The position numbers and the translations under genes are program-made. A stretch of 64,000 nucleotides of DNA. Source: an uncultured Alphaproteobacteria bacterium (GTDB taxonomy: Bacteria > Pseudomonadota > Alphaproteobacteria > Micavibrionales > Micavibrionaceae). Below the pieces are notes generated by a model. The model saw only the letters and a list, made by a program, of their open reading frames with translations. It searched no databases and was not told the DNA's origin. Where the stretch lies: the NCBI GenBank assembly GCA_937923625.1, contig CALDTV010000017.1:1-64000 (forward strand), read 5' to 3'. Shown here in pieces: positions 1 to 7,436 of this stretch. Numbering within the stretch: position 1 is the stretch's first letter; each line of letters starts with the position of its first letter.

Positions 1-98
1 TAAGCCACAGTTTCATAGCCTTCTTCGATGAACCATTTTAAGATCACAGATGTATCAAGACCACCTGAGTACGCCAGTACAATTTTACCTTTAGACAT
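1..98 (-). CDS. argG: Argininosuccinate synthase, N-terminal fragment
   Basis: The gene runs off the left edge, leaving 32 codons. It starts [17 protein letters not shown], which contains the PP-loop ATP-pyrophosphatase signature (SGGLDTS) that opens argininosuccinate synthases. The enzyme joins citrulline and aspartate with ATP in the cytoplasm, the step after ArgF. It is the last visible gene of the minus-strand arg cluster. The 109-bp gap from argF holds a small hairpin (142-148 paired with 152-158). A strong AGGAGAG precedes the ATG at some distance. Only the N-terminus can be judged, but the motif is specific. Confidence 0.93.
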   Translation of the reverse strand, partial: MSKGKIVLAYSGGLDTSVILKWFIEEGYETVA

Positions 99-207
99 TT
101 GCCGCTTCCATTTCTCTTTCGACTTTGTTGTTTCTCTCCTAAGGTATTTTCAATACCTGTCGTCGCTCACGCCTCGTCGAAAAAGAAAGCGAAACGACAA
201 AAAATTT

Positions 208-1059
208 CTACACACTCACGCCAGATTCTTCAAGGCAATAGGCCAAAATCGCTTTTTGGGCGTGTAATCTGTTTTCTGCTTCGTCATAAATCACAGATTG
301 GGGGGATTTTGCAACAGTTTCTGTTACTTCTTCCCATTCATGAATAGGCAGGCAGTGCATGAAAATGGCGGTGTCCTTGGCTTTGGCCATCAGGTCGTCA
401 TTCACTTGATAGGGCCAGAATTTCTCAATTTCCTTGCCATCTTGCCCCAATGACACCCATGTATCGGTCACCAGAACATCGGCATCCCTTGCGGCATCTT
501 CGGCTGTGATGTTGTTAAACGGCGTTGCCATGACAAAGTCGAAGCCAAAAAGCGGCGCGGCATCTTCGTAGGTTTTGCTGACATTATTATCATCGCCAAA
601 CCACGCAATTTTTTTACCTTCAATGCCGCCAAGTTTTTCTTCAATTGTCATTATGTCTGCCATGATTTGGCAGGGGTGGGACTTGTCGGTCATACCGTTA
701 ATGATCGGGATAGTGGCATGTTCCGCCAACTCTTCCATTTTATCGTGATCGCTCATGCGGGTCATGATGGCATCGACATATCGTGACATGACTTGCGCGG
801 TGCTTTCGATGCTTTCCGCGCCGCCCAATTGCATATCACCTTTTGACATGACAATTGTATGTCCGCCCAATTGTTTCATTGCCACATCAAAAGACATGCG
901 TGTACGAGTCGATAATTTATCGAACATCATCGCAAGGGTTAAGCCGCGAAAAATTTGCGGTGGATGAAATTTTTCCGCCTTTAAAATATGTGCTTGCGCC
1001 AAAATATTTTTAAGCGTCTGCGGATCAAAATCTTTTAAATTGATAAAATGTTTTGTCAT
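208..1059 (-). CDS. argF: Ornithine carbamoyltransferase
   Basis: It makes citrulline from ornithine and carbamoyl phosphate in arginine synthesis. All three family signatures are visible: the carbamoyl-phosphate site STRTR (residues 50-54), HPCQ (128-131), and HCLP near residue 236 in the ornithine-binding half. At 283 residues it is slightly shorter than the usual 300-310, without loss of a motif. It follows argD after a 97-bp spacer filled by an imperfect palindromic repeat. Cytosolic; no signal or membrane segment. The ATG at 1059 is the only sensible start. Confidence 0.96.
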   Translation of the reverse strand: MTKHFINLKDFDPQTLKNILAQAHILKAEKFHPPQIFRGLTLAMMFDKLSTRTRMSFDVAMKQLGGHTIVMSKGDMQLGGAESIESTAQVMSRYVDAIMTRMSDHDKMEELAEHATIPIINGMTDKSHPCQIMADIMTIEEKLGGIEGKKIAWFGDDNNVSKTYEDAAPLFGFDFVMATPFNNITAEDAARDADVLVTDTWVSLGQDGKEIEKFWPYQVNDDLMAKAKDTAIFMHCLPIHEWEEVTETVAKSPQSVIYDEAENRLHAQKAILAYCLEESGVSV

Positions 1060-1078
1060 TTGTTATTTTTCTTTTTTA

Positions 1079-1149
1079 AAACCACAAAGCCGCGAAGTGC
1101 ACGGAGTTTTTTTATAAATATTCTTCGTGATCTTTGTGTCTTCATGGTT
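1079..1149. repeat. Imperfect palindromic intergenic repeat (AACCACAAAG type)
   Basis: The left arm begins AACCACAAAGCCGCGAAG. The right arm ends CTTTGTGTCTTCATGGTT, which is close to its reverse complement. The roughly 70-bp unit fills nearly all of the argD-argF spacer. It resembles the dispersed 'accacaaag/cttcgtg' palindromes seen in many bacterial intergenic regions. In RNA it would fold into a long imperfect hairpin inside the arg transcript. No second copy was found in the window. Confidence 0.55.
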
Positions 1150-1156
1150 AAACTAA

Positions 1157-2368
1157 TTACATCACGCCCTTACGAATAACGTGACCGATTTTATCTAAAG
1201 CTTCGTCGGCCTCGGCCTTGCCCATAATTAAAGGAGGTGTAATACGCAGACTCTTTGCGCCCGCTTGTGTGGCGAGGAGGCCATTATCCTGCAACGTGGC
1301 AAGAAGTTTGCTGATATCATACACTGTATCAACACCAATCATCAGGCCTTTGCCGCGCACTTCTTCAATCGAATTCGTATCGGTTTTTAATTTATTTAAA
1401 CCTTCCATCATATAATCGCCCATATCGACAACGTTCTGAAGGAATTCTGGCTGACGAATTTGATCCACTACTTCGTAAACAATACGCGTGCCAAGGGCGT
1501 TACCGCCATAGGTCGTGCCGTGGTCGCCATATGTGAAAACGGATGCAATTTCTTTTTTAGCCAAGAACGCCCCAATAGGAAAACCACCGCCCATGCCTTT
1601 GGCGATACACGTAATGTCAGGCTCGTAATCATACGCCGCGTGCGCGTAGAGTTTACCGAGGCGACCCATACCGGCTTGAATTTCATCGGAAATAAGAAGG
1701 ATATTTTTTTCATCACATAGATCGCGTAGACCCGTCATAAATTCTTGCGTGGCGGGAACAACGCCGCCTTCGCCTTGAACAGGCTCCACCAAAATTGCGC
1801 AAGTTTTATCATTGATGAATGATTTTACACTTTCTAAGTCATTGAATTTTGCGTGATGCACACCGGGAAGATAAGGTCCAAATTCTGGCTGCTTTACGGA
1901 TTTATATGTGCACGTCACTGCGCCATAGGTACGGCCATGAAAGCTGTCTTCAAAGGCGATGATCTCTTTGACGTCTTCGCCTTTATTTTGATGCGCCCAT
2001 TTACGCGCTAATTTCAACGCGCCTTCAACCGCTTCCGCGCCCGAGTTGGTGAAGAAAATTTGATCGCCGCAACAATTATCGGTGAGAATTTCTGCTGCTT
2101 TAATTTTGGGTTCGGTTTGGTACGACCCCGAACACATCCAAATTTTTTCCATCTGGTCTTTGGCGGCGGCAATCATGCGCTCGTTACAATGCCCAACGGA
2201 CACAACCGCAATGCCTGCAATACAATCCAAATATTTGCGCCCCTCTGTGTCCCAAACGTGGCAATCTTTTCCGCGCTCTAGTACGGCATCTTTAATGGCA
2301 TAAAGCGGCATAATTTTATCTGTGGCGCGGGCGACGTAATTTTCTGTTGTATCAAATTTATCAGTCAT
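1157..2368 (-). CDS. argD: Acetylornithine aminotransferase
   Basis: Class-III PLP aminotransferase that converts N-acetylglutamate semialdehyde to N-acetylornithine. It shows the PLP pocket region SDEIQAGMGRLGK and the Schiff-base lysine in CIAKGMGGGFPIGA. I place the start at the ATG at 2368 (MTDKFDTT, 403 residues), because GGAGAG lies just upstream. The longer reading from 2431 runs back into argB and adds a basic tail atypical of the family. The gap to argB is 10 bp, so the two are surely cotranscribed. Class-III aminotransferases overlap in specificity (succinyldiaminopimelate, GABA), but the arg context settles the role. Confidence 0.94.
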   Translation of the reverse strand: MTDKFDTTENYVARATDKIMPLYAIKDAVLERGKDCHVWDTEGRKYLDCIAGIAVVSVGHCNERMIAAAKDQMEKIWMCSGSYQTEPKIKAAEILTDNCCGDQIFFTNSGAEAVEGALKLARKWAHQNKGEDVKEIIAFEDSFHGRTYGAVTCTYKSVKQPEFGPYLPGVHHAKFNDLESVKSFINDKTCAILVEPVQGEGGVVPATQEFMTGLRDLCDEKNILLISDEIQAGMGRLGKLYAHAAYDYEPDITCIAKGMGGGFPIGAFLAKKEIASVFTYGDHGTTYGGNALGTRIVYEVVDQIRQPEFLQNVVDMGDYMMEGLNKLKTDTNSIEEVRGKGLMIGVDTVYDISKLLATLQDNGLLATQAGAKSLRITPPLIMGKAEADEALDKIGHVIRKGVM

Positions 2369-2378
2369 GGGGCTCTCC

Positions 2379-3245
2379 TTATTTTTCAATTTCTTGTTTA
2401 ATGTAATTATTCTTTTCTTCTTCGCGCACAATCATTGTTCCTGTTCCTTCGGATGTATAAATCTCGCAGCGTAGGCTATCCTTTTTAAAGCCATTCAGAA
2501 TGTGAACACGTTTCACGCCAGAGCGCACAGCGTTGACACAATTTTCTAACTTAACGCGCATGCCGTCAGTGACGATTTTATCACTAATTAACTTATCAAT
2601 TTCGGAAGCGGTCAAGACAGATGCAACCGCACCATCAACCATGACGCCATCAATATCGGTCATGAGAATAAGCTTATTGGCTTTTGTATCTGCCGCTAAT
2701 TCAATCGCGACATTATCGGCATTGATATTAAGTGCTGTGCCTTCGGTGGTAAAAGCAAGGCAAGGGATAACCGCTAAATTCGTTGCCACAAAATGCTCCC
2801 GCACGGCTTTGGCATCAATATGCCCAAGCGTGCCGTCAAACCGAATAATATCTTGCTCTGGCGCGCGGCGTTTTGCTTGCGCCCAATGGGGTGGTAATGC
2901 GTTAAAAACATTTGAGGGGAGCTTTGCTTTCACAAGGCTTTCAGAAAGTTTAAAGCCAAGATCACCGGCCAAAACTTTTTTAATAATCTTGATATCGCTT
3001 TCCGAAGAAATACGGCGACCATCAATTTTTGTTGGTGTTAAGTTTGCCTCTTTTATGGCTTCATCAATTGCCTCGCCGCCGCCATAGATAAGTAAAACTT
3101 TAATACCGTCTTCGGTGAGCTCTTGTATCTGTGCAATTAAATTTTCTCTCGCGGCACTATCAGTAATAATTTTCCCGCTTGCTTTGATAATAAAAAGCTG
3201 GCCTTGGAAAAGGTTGCGATAGAATTTCTTTAACGAATTCATCAT
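2379..3245 (-). CDS. argB: Acetylglutamate kinase (divergent ArgB)
   Basis: Amino-acid-kinase-fold enzyme that phosphorylates N-acetylglutamate, the second step of arginine synthesis. Visible signatures are the N-terminal IKASGK, the glycine-rich YGGG, the substrate-region DGRRIS, NINAD, and the late LMTDIDGVM segment. Its 288 residues are normal for the family. The sequence is divergent from common bacterial ArgB, for example YGGGEAID where GGGPxI is usual. The start codon is read in the 4-bp ATGA overlap with the argC stop, so translation is probably coupled. Position between argC and argD supports the call. Confidence 0.88.
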   Translation of the reverse strand: MMNSLKKFYRNLFQGQLFIIKASGKIITDSAARENLIAQIQELTEDGIKVLLIYGGGEAIDEAIKEANLTPTKIDGRRISSESDIKIIKKVLAGDLGFKLSESLVKAKLPSNVFNALPPHWAQAKRRAPEQDIIRFDGTLGHIDAKAVREHFVATNLAVIPCLAFTTEGTALNINADNVAIELAADTKANKLILMTDIDGVMVDGAVASVLTASEIDKLISDKIVTDGMRVKLENCVNAVRSGVKRVHILNGFKKDSLRCEIYTSEGTGTMIVREEEKNNYIKQEIEK

Positions 3246-4234
3246 GGGTAAATTGCCGTGTTGAAATTTAGTCCTTCGGTTTCATCTATCCCAAACATGA
3301 TATTCATATTTTGAACAGCTGTTCCCGATGCGCCGCGCAGTAAGTTATCAAGCGCACCTTGGGCAATGATCTCACCGCCATGACCGCGCGTGTAGCTAAG
3401 ATCAATAAAATTAGTACTGACCACATGGGTCATTTCAACATTATCTTTGATCCGCACGAAAGGGTGATTATCAAAAACGGAGAGGTTTGGTTCTGCATCT
3501 GTTTTGATAAATCCATTGGCGAAAATACCGCGTAGAAAAGGGCCAACAGTGGGGGCGAAGTTAAGCTGTTCTTCTTTCAATCCACTGCTTGCCAAAATCT
3601 CTGGTGTGTGGCGGTGGTTGTTCACAAGATAACTCCGAATGTTGCCAGAACAAAAAGGATGATCGACAGGATCGCGTGCGGCGCGTCCACCGCCTGATGT
3701 TCCTGATATCGCAATCACATCCGCATGCGCCATTTTACCTTTGAAAGGAAGCAACAAGAGTTGAACGAGGAGGGCAAAGCACCCAGGGTTTGCTATGGCG
3801 TCGCTTTTGGCGATTTCATCACGATAGATTTCTGGCAAGCCATAAACAAAACGACCATTGAGCAAATCTTCATGCTGATGCGGAATGTTATAATAACGCT
3901 CATAAGTTTCTTTATCGCTTAGGCGGAAATCGGCAGAAAAATCGATGATCTTGGTTTTGCCTAAAAAATTAGGCACGACTTCTTGCGCGGCTTTATGGGG
4001 GAGGCATAAAAATACAACGTCGCTTTCTGCCGCAACCGTTTCGTGATCGGTATTTGTCACGGCTAAACCGTCCATGTGGGAGAGGCGCGGAAATAATTCC
4101 GATAGGGGCGTGCCATCATGTTGACGGGAGACAAGGTATTTTATCTCAACATGATCATGTTGCAGCAAGCAACGGAGTAATTCTGTCCCCGTATATCCTG
4201 TAACCCCTACAACTGATACTTTTATCTTACTCAT
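3242..4234 (-). CDS. argC: N-acetyl-gamma-glutamyl-phosphate reductase
   Basis: NADPH-dependent reductase making N-acetylglutamate semialdehyde. The nucleotide-binding start VVGVTGYTGTELLR and the catalytic cysteine motif NPGCFA (about residue 150) are present, followed by SGTSGGGR. At 330 residues it falls within the family range. It is the first structural gene of the arg operon. AAAGAGGTTACGGATT places a ribosome site before the ATG at 4234. Roughly 180 nt of untranslated leader containing a putative attenuator lies between it and the leader ORF at 4372-4416. The stop overlaps the argB start by 4 bp. Confidence 0.95.
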   Translation of the reverse strand: MSKIKVSVVGVTGYTGTELLRCLLQHDHVEIKYLVSRQHDGTPLSELFPRLSHMDGLAVTNTDHETVAAESDVVFLCLPHKAAQEVVPNFLGKTKIIDFSADFRLSDKETYERYYNIPHQHEDLLNGRFVYGLPEIYRDEIAKSDAIANPGCFALLVQLLLLPFKGKMAHADVIAISGTSGGGRAARDPVDHPFCSGNIRSYLVNNHRHTPEILASSGLKEEQLNFAPTVGPFLRGIFANGFIKTDAEPNLSVFDNHPFVRIKDNVEMTHVVSTNFIDLSYTRGHGGEIIAQGALDNLLRGASGTAVQNMNIMFGIDETEGLNFNTAIYP

Positions 4235-4371
4235 AATCCGTAACCTCTTTAATTTATTTAATAATACGGGGTTTCCCCGATATTGACCAGACGAATGAGA
4301 GAGATAATGTGATTGATTTTTAAAAAGATATTAGGTCAGCACAAATGCATCCCCCATGCGAGCTGGGTGAT
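4235..4371 (-). promoter_or_regulatory. Putative attenuator region of the arg leader RNA
   Basis: This stretch lies between the leader-peptide stop and argC. In the RNA sense it contains CACCC (from 4365-4369), a GCAT-GGGGG-ATGC element (4347-4359), a U-run CTTTTT near 4325-4330, and a hairpin CGGGG-AAA-CCCCG (4266-4278) just before the argC ribosome site. The GGGGG can pair with either CACCC upstream or ACCCCG downstream, so mutually exclusive folds are possible. I could not define one canonical terminator by eye, so the switching mechanism is open. A second mini-ORF (MHLC, 4336-4350) begins inside the G-rich element. Confidence 0.45.
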
Positions 4372-4416
4372 TTAATTGCGACGTCGGCGTCGGTTTTGTA
4401 CGTTGGCTATATTCAT
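4372..4416 (-). CDS. Putative arginine leader peptide (five Arg codons)
   Basis: The minus strand reads ATG AAT ATA GCC AAC GTA CAA AAC CGA CGC CGA CGT CGC AAT TAA in codons, giving MNIANVQNRRRRRN. Five consecutive Arg codons sit one codon before the stop, upstream of an arginine biosynthesis operon. This is the arrangement expected of an attenuation leader peptide, where a ribosome stalls when charged Arg-tRNA is short. The -10 of the candidate promoter ends 7 bp before the ATG, so the mRNA may begin at or beside the ATG (leaderless). No Shine-Dalgarno sequence is seen, which agrees. CGA, CGC and CGT are normally all read by one inosine-containing tRNA. The ORF is seen directly; the function is inferred. 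Confidence 0.7.
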   Translation of the reverse strand: MNIANVQNRRRRRN

Positions 4417-4423
4417 TACAGAT

Positions 4424-4452
4424 ATAAAAACCAAAAGGGGTGGTGCTGTCAA
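4424..4452 (-). promoter_or_regulatory. Candidate sigma-70 promoter of the arg operon
   Basis: TTGACA (complement of 4447-4452), a 17-bp spacer and TTTTAT (complement of 4424-4429) face argC. Predicted initiation is at about 4417, practically on the A of the leader-peptide ATG at 4416. The -35 is perfect and the -10 matches four of six bases. Confidence 0.55.
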
Positions 4453-4468
4453 TTATAAACTGGGTTGC

Positions 4469-5494
4469 TTAAAGATTTGTTTTACGCGGGTCAAACGCAT
4501 CACGCACAGCTTCACCGATGAAGGTCAATAACGATAGCATAATCGCCAGAGACAAAAAGGCGGTAATACCCAGCCATGGGGCTTGGATATTGTTTTTACC
4601 TTGCGCCAGTAACTCACCGAGGGAGGCTGACCCAGGCGGCAAGCCAAGCCCTAAAAAGTCGAGCGAAGTAAGGGCAGTGATGGAGCCCGTTAAAATAAAA
4701 GGCATCAATGTGAGTGTGGCGACCATGGCATTCGGCAAGACGTGCCGCCACATGATGGTGGTGTTTGATACGCCAAGCGCATTGGCGGCTTTCACATAGT
4801 CAAAATTACGCGTCCGCAGGAACTCCGCACGGACAACATCCACAAGGCTGACCCATGAAAACAGCAAAAGGATCATCAGCAATGTCCAAAATCCCGGTAC
4901 AAACATCGCAGAAAAAATGATGAGAATATAAAGCGAGGGTAAGGAAGCCCAGACTTCAATCACGCGCTGCATAATGAGGTCTAAACGCCCGCCATAATAT
5001 CCCTGAAACGCGCCTGCCGTAATACCAATGATCGAGCTGATGATAGTGAGCGCCAGCCCAAATAGAACCGATATACGAAAGCCATAAATCACACGTGCCG
5101 CAACATCACGCCCTTGGTCGTCGGTGCCTAGAATATTTTCTGTCGTCGGGGCGGATGGCGCGGGGGTTGGTAGGTCGTAATTGATGGTGTCATAGGAAAA
5201 ACGAATAGGTGGCCAAATCATCCAGCCTTTTTCGTTGATTAATTCTTTAACGAACGGATCGCGGTAATCGGCTTCGGTTTCAAAATCGCCGCCAAAAGTG
5301 GTTTCGGGATAGTTTTGAAAAATAGGCACATAGAAATTATTATCAAACTTCATTAATAACGGCTTATCATTCGAGATAAACTCCGCCCCCAAAACCAGCA
5401 TCAACAACGCCATAAAGATCCAAAAAGACCAATAACCACGCTTATTGGCTTTAAATTGTGCTAAACGGCGTTGTGTGATAGGTGAAAAAGTCAT
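4469..5494 (-). CDS. yejE: Peptide ABC transporter permease, YejE-like
   Basis: Inner-membrane permease of the dipeptide/microcin C (Yej) family. An N-terminal membrane segment (residues 20-42) is followed by the long periplasmic loop typical of YejE, then the BPD permease core with LGTDDQGRDVAARVIYGFRISV. The EAA-like cytoplasmic loop is around VKAANALGVSNTTIMWRHVLPNA. It pairs with the YejB-like permease encoded about 0.8 kb upstream, with two small genes between them. It is the last gene of the yej stretch; no ATPase gene (yejF) follows, because the arg leader lies next. No clear ribosome site is seen before the ATG. Confidence 0.9.
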   Translation of the reverse strand: MTFSPITQRRLAQFKANKRGYWSFWIFMALLMLVLGAEFISNDKPLLMKFDNNFYVPIFQNYPETTFGGDFETEADYRDPFVKELINEKGWMIWPPIRFSYDTINYDLPTPAPSAPTTENILGTDDQGRDVAARVIYGFRISVLFGLALTIISSIIGITAGAFQGYYGGRLDLIMQRVIEVWASLPSLYILIIFSAMFVPGFWTLLMILLLFSWVSLVDVVRAEFLRTRNFDYVKAANALGVSNTTIMWRHVLPNAMVATLTLMPFILTGSITALTSLDFLGLGLPPGSASLGELLAQGKNNIQAPWLGITAFLSLAIMLSLLTFIGEAVRDAFDPRKTNL

Positions 5495-5535
5495 TTTCAG
5501 ACTTTAGCGCAAAGAAGCAGTTTTTAAAATAAAAA

Positions 5536-5964
5536 CTAATTTATTCGGCTTGCCGGTGGGCGGTTCGCTCTGATTGTTGCTAATTCAGCTAACTTGGCGC
5601 GCTGTGCTGGGCTCATACTAGCAGGGTCTCGGGTACAAAGAATTTCAGTGGCTCTTTTCGTGATAGCGTTATCTATTGTTTGAAGGGCTATTGTTCGCTT
5701 GGCGCCAGTTATAAGCTGAGTGATGTCAGCTTGTGTTAATTCTTTGTAGTCAAAAACATCATCAATTCGATCTTTCATCGTCTGGACGTCACATTTGTGC
5801 GCTTCTGCCCATAAGCCGACGGCATACTGCAAGCGTTGCCCTTGTGATAAGCCATCTTCTATTTTATTAAGTTCTTGTAATATTCTTGTTCTGTCTTCAG
5901 GATTTTTAGTCGCCAAAGCAAAATCTTTGATGAGTTGGATAGCGGTTTGGATGGAGTCTTCCAT
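5536..5964 (-). CDS. Uncharacterised 142-residue protein
   Basis: I do not recognise this protein. I start it at ATG 5964 (MEDSIQTAIQLIKDF), four bases after the stop of the 71-residue gene, which suggests translational coupling. The longer reading from 6048 overlaps that gene by 80 bp. It is soluble, largely helical in appearance, and has a C-terminal MSPAQRAKLAELATIRANR segment. No signal peptide. It lies between the two yej permease genes on the same strand. A function in peptide uptake is possible from position only. Confidence 0.6.
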   Translation of the reverse strand: MEDSIQTAIQLIKDFALATKNPEDRTRILQELNKIEDGLSQGQRLQYAVGLWAEAHKCDVQTMKDRIDDVFDYKELTQADITQLITGAKRTIALQTIDNAITKRATEILCTRDPASMSPAQRAKLAELATIRANRPPASRIN

Positions 5965-5968
5965 GCAC

Positions 5969-6184
5969 TTAATGTACAGAAATAGAGCCCGTGCCCGTTT
6001 TTTCCATGAGGCGCAGGCGGAATTTTTGCTCTGCGGATAGGGGGGCATTGTCGTTTTCGGGACGAGGGATAGGGTGACGCACGAGCGCTTCTAAGATTTC
6101 TCTTGTTTCGAGCGTCATTTCATCCTCTTCAAGAATGTTGTCGCGGACTTCTGTAAGTTTTTCGATAACTTTTTTAACGTTCAT
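5969..6184 (-). CDS. Uncharacterised 71-residue protein
   Basis: Small, charged, soluble protein beginning MNVKKVIEKLTEVRDNILEE. No known domain was recognised. AAGAAGGAATATTTGTC before the ATG gives a good ribosome site. It stops four bases before the 142-residue gene, so the two form a pair. They sit 125 bp downstream of the YejB-like gene, inside what is usually a compact permease operon. Confidence 0.6.
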   Translation of the reverse strand: MNVKKVIEKLTEVRDNILEEDEMTLETREILEALVRHPIPRPENDNAPLSAEQKFRLRLMEKTGTGSISVH

Positions 6185-6309
6185 GACAAATATTCCTTCT
6201 TATTGAATATTAAGCAAGCTACAGGGCGCGAAGCCTAAAGTCAAACAAATTATTAAGGAAAATAAACTTTTCCCTCAGATTTTGTAATATTATTACGTTT
6301 GAGCTTGGT

Positions 6310-7416
6310 TTAGACGGTTCTTGCTTCAAAATCGATGCGAGGATCAACCACAACATAGACCACATCTCGAATTAACGTCGTCACCAATCCCATCAATGCG
6401 AATATATATAATGTGCCAAGGACAACGGGATAATCGCGGTTAATGACGCTTTCATAACCCAATAAGCCTAACCCATCGAGGGAAAAGATGACTTCGATTA
6501 AAAGCGAACCAGTAAAGAAAATAGCCAAAAATGCTGAGGGGAAGCCTGCCACCACGATCAACATGGCATTACGGAACACATGGCCATAAAGCACTTGGTT
6601 TTCTTCTAAGCCCTTTGAGCGTGCCGTTAAGACATATTGTTTGTTAATTTCATCCAAGAATGAATTTTTGGTGAGCATCGTTAGGCCCGCAAAGCCACTA
6701 ATGACCATTGCCGCCACGGGTAAAATCATATGCCAGAGATAATCAAGCGCAATTTGCCACCACGCCATGTCTTGCCAGCCATCAGACATCAGCCCCCTTA
6801 ATGGGAACCAGTCAAGATAACGTCCCCCCGCAAAGATAATAATTAGCAAGATAGCAAACATGAAAGAAGGAATGGCATAGCCCGTAAACACTGCCGCACT
6901 TGTCCAGATATCAAATTTCTGCCCATCTTTGACGGCTTTTTTAATGCCGAGAGGAATAGAGATAAGATAGATAATAAGCGTTGACCAAAGCCCGAGAGAA
7001 ATCGACACAGGCATTTTCTCTAACACCAGATCAATGACAGAGACATCACGATAATAACTCTCCCCCAGATCAAAGGTGGCGTAATCCTTCACCATTTGGA
7101 AAAAGCGTTCATGGGCGGGTTTATCAAAGCCATACATGGCTTCTAATTCGGCGACAAATTCGGGATCAAGCCCTTGGGAGCCCCGATATTTGCCTGATTC
7201 TCCTGTGCTTTGTGTTGCCGCGCCTGCGGCCATATCGCCACCCGCACCGCCGCCGCCAAAACGCGCCGTTGCCTCGACGCCATGCCCTTGAAGTTGCGCA
7301 ATCATCCGCTCAACAGGGCCACCAGGGACGAATTGCACGATAATAAAGCTAATCAACATAATCCCAAGCAATGTTGGGATCATTAATAACAGTCTTTTTA
7401 AAAGATAGTTCGTCAT
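6310..7416 (-). CDS. yejB: Peptide ABC transporter permease, YejB-like
   Basis: Inner-membrane permease with the family N-terminus NYLLKRLLLMIPTLLGIML followed by VQFVPGGPVERMIAQL. A glycine/alanine-rich insert (about residues 55-80) lies in the periplasmic loop, as in YejB. The core has several membrane helices and ends VVDPRIDFEARTV. About 368 residues, near E. coli YejB. The ATG at 7416 is preferred; a GTG two codons earlier (7422) is an alternative, and neither has a clear Shine-Dalgarno. It should form a heterodimer with the YejE-like protein and take substrate from YejA. Confidence 0.9.
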   Translation of the reverse strand: MTNYLLKRLLLMIPTLLGIMLISFIIVQFVPGGPVERMIAQLQGHGVEATARFGGGGAGGDMAAGAATQSTGESGKYRGSQGLDPEFVAELEAMYGFDKPAHERFFQMVKDYATFDLGESYYRDVSVIDLVLEKMPVSISLGLWSTLIIYLISIPLGIKKAVKDGQKFDIWTSAAVFTGYAIPSFMFAILLIIIFAGGRYLDWFPLRGLMSDGWQDMAWWQIALDYLWHMILPVAAMVISGFAGLTMLTKNSFLDEINKQYVLTARSKGLEENQVLYGHVFRNAMLIVVAGFPSAFLAIFFTGSLLIEVIFSLDGLGLLGYESVINRDYPVVLGTLYIFALMGLVTTLIRDVVYVVVDPRIDFEARTV

Positions 7417-7436
7417 AAACACATGATAATGGCTTT

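Noticed and set aside
142-158. Hairpin AGGTATT/AATACCT between argF and argG as a terminator
   Set aside because: No U-run follows on the minus strand and the argG ribosome site comes next, so at most it is an mRNA-processing or minor structural element.
28-267. 79-residue plus-strand ORF across the argG-argF junction
   Set aside because: Antisense to argG and argF with no ribosome site; the minus-strand genes are certain.
2533-3087. 184-residue plus-strand ORF opposite argB
   Set aside because: Shadow frame within a well-supported gene, with no domain and no context.
4336-4350. Mini-ORF MHLC in the arg leader RNA as a second regulatory peptide
   Set aside because: Too short to judge, and its G-rich upstream tract touches the ATG, so spacing is wrong for a ribosome site; mentioned only within the attenuator region.
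4345-4458. 37-codon plus-strand ORF (MHPPCELGDL...) antisense to the arg leader
   Set aside because: It overlaps the promoter and leader ORF entirely, lacks a clear ribosome site, and the minus-strand interpretation explains the sequence better.
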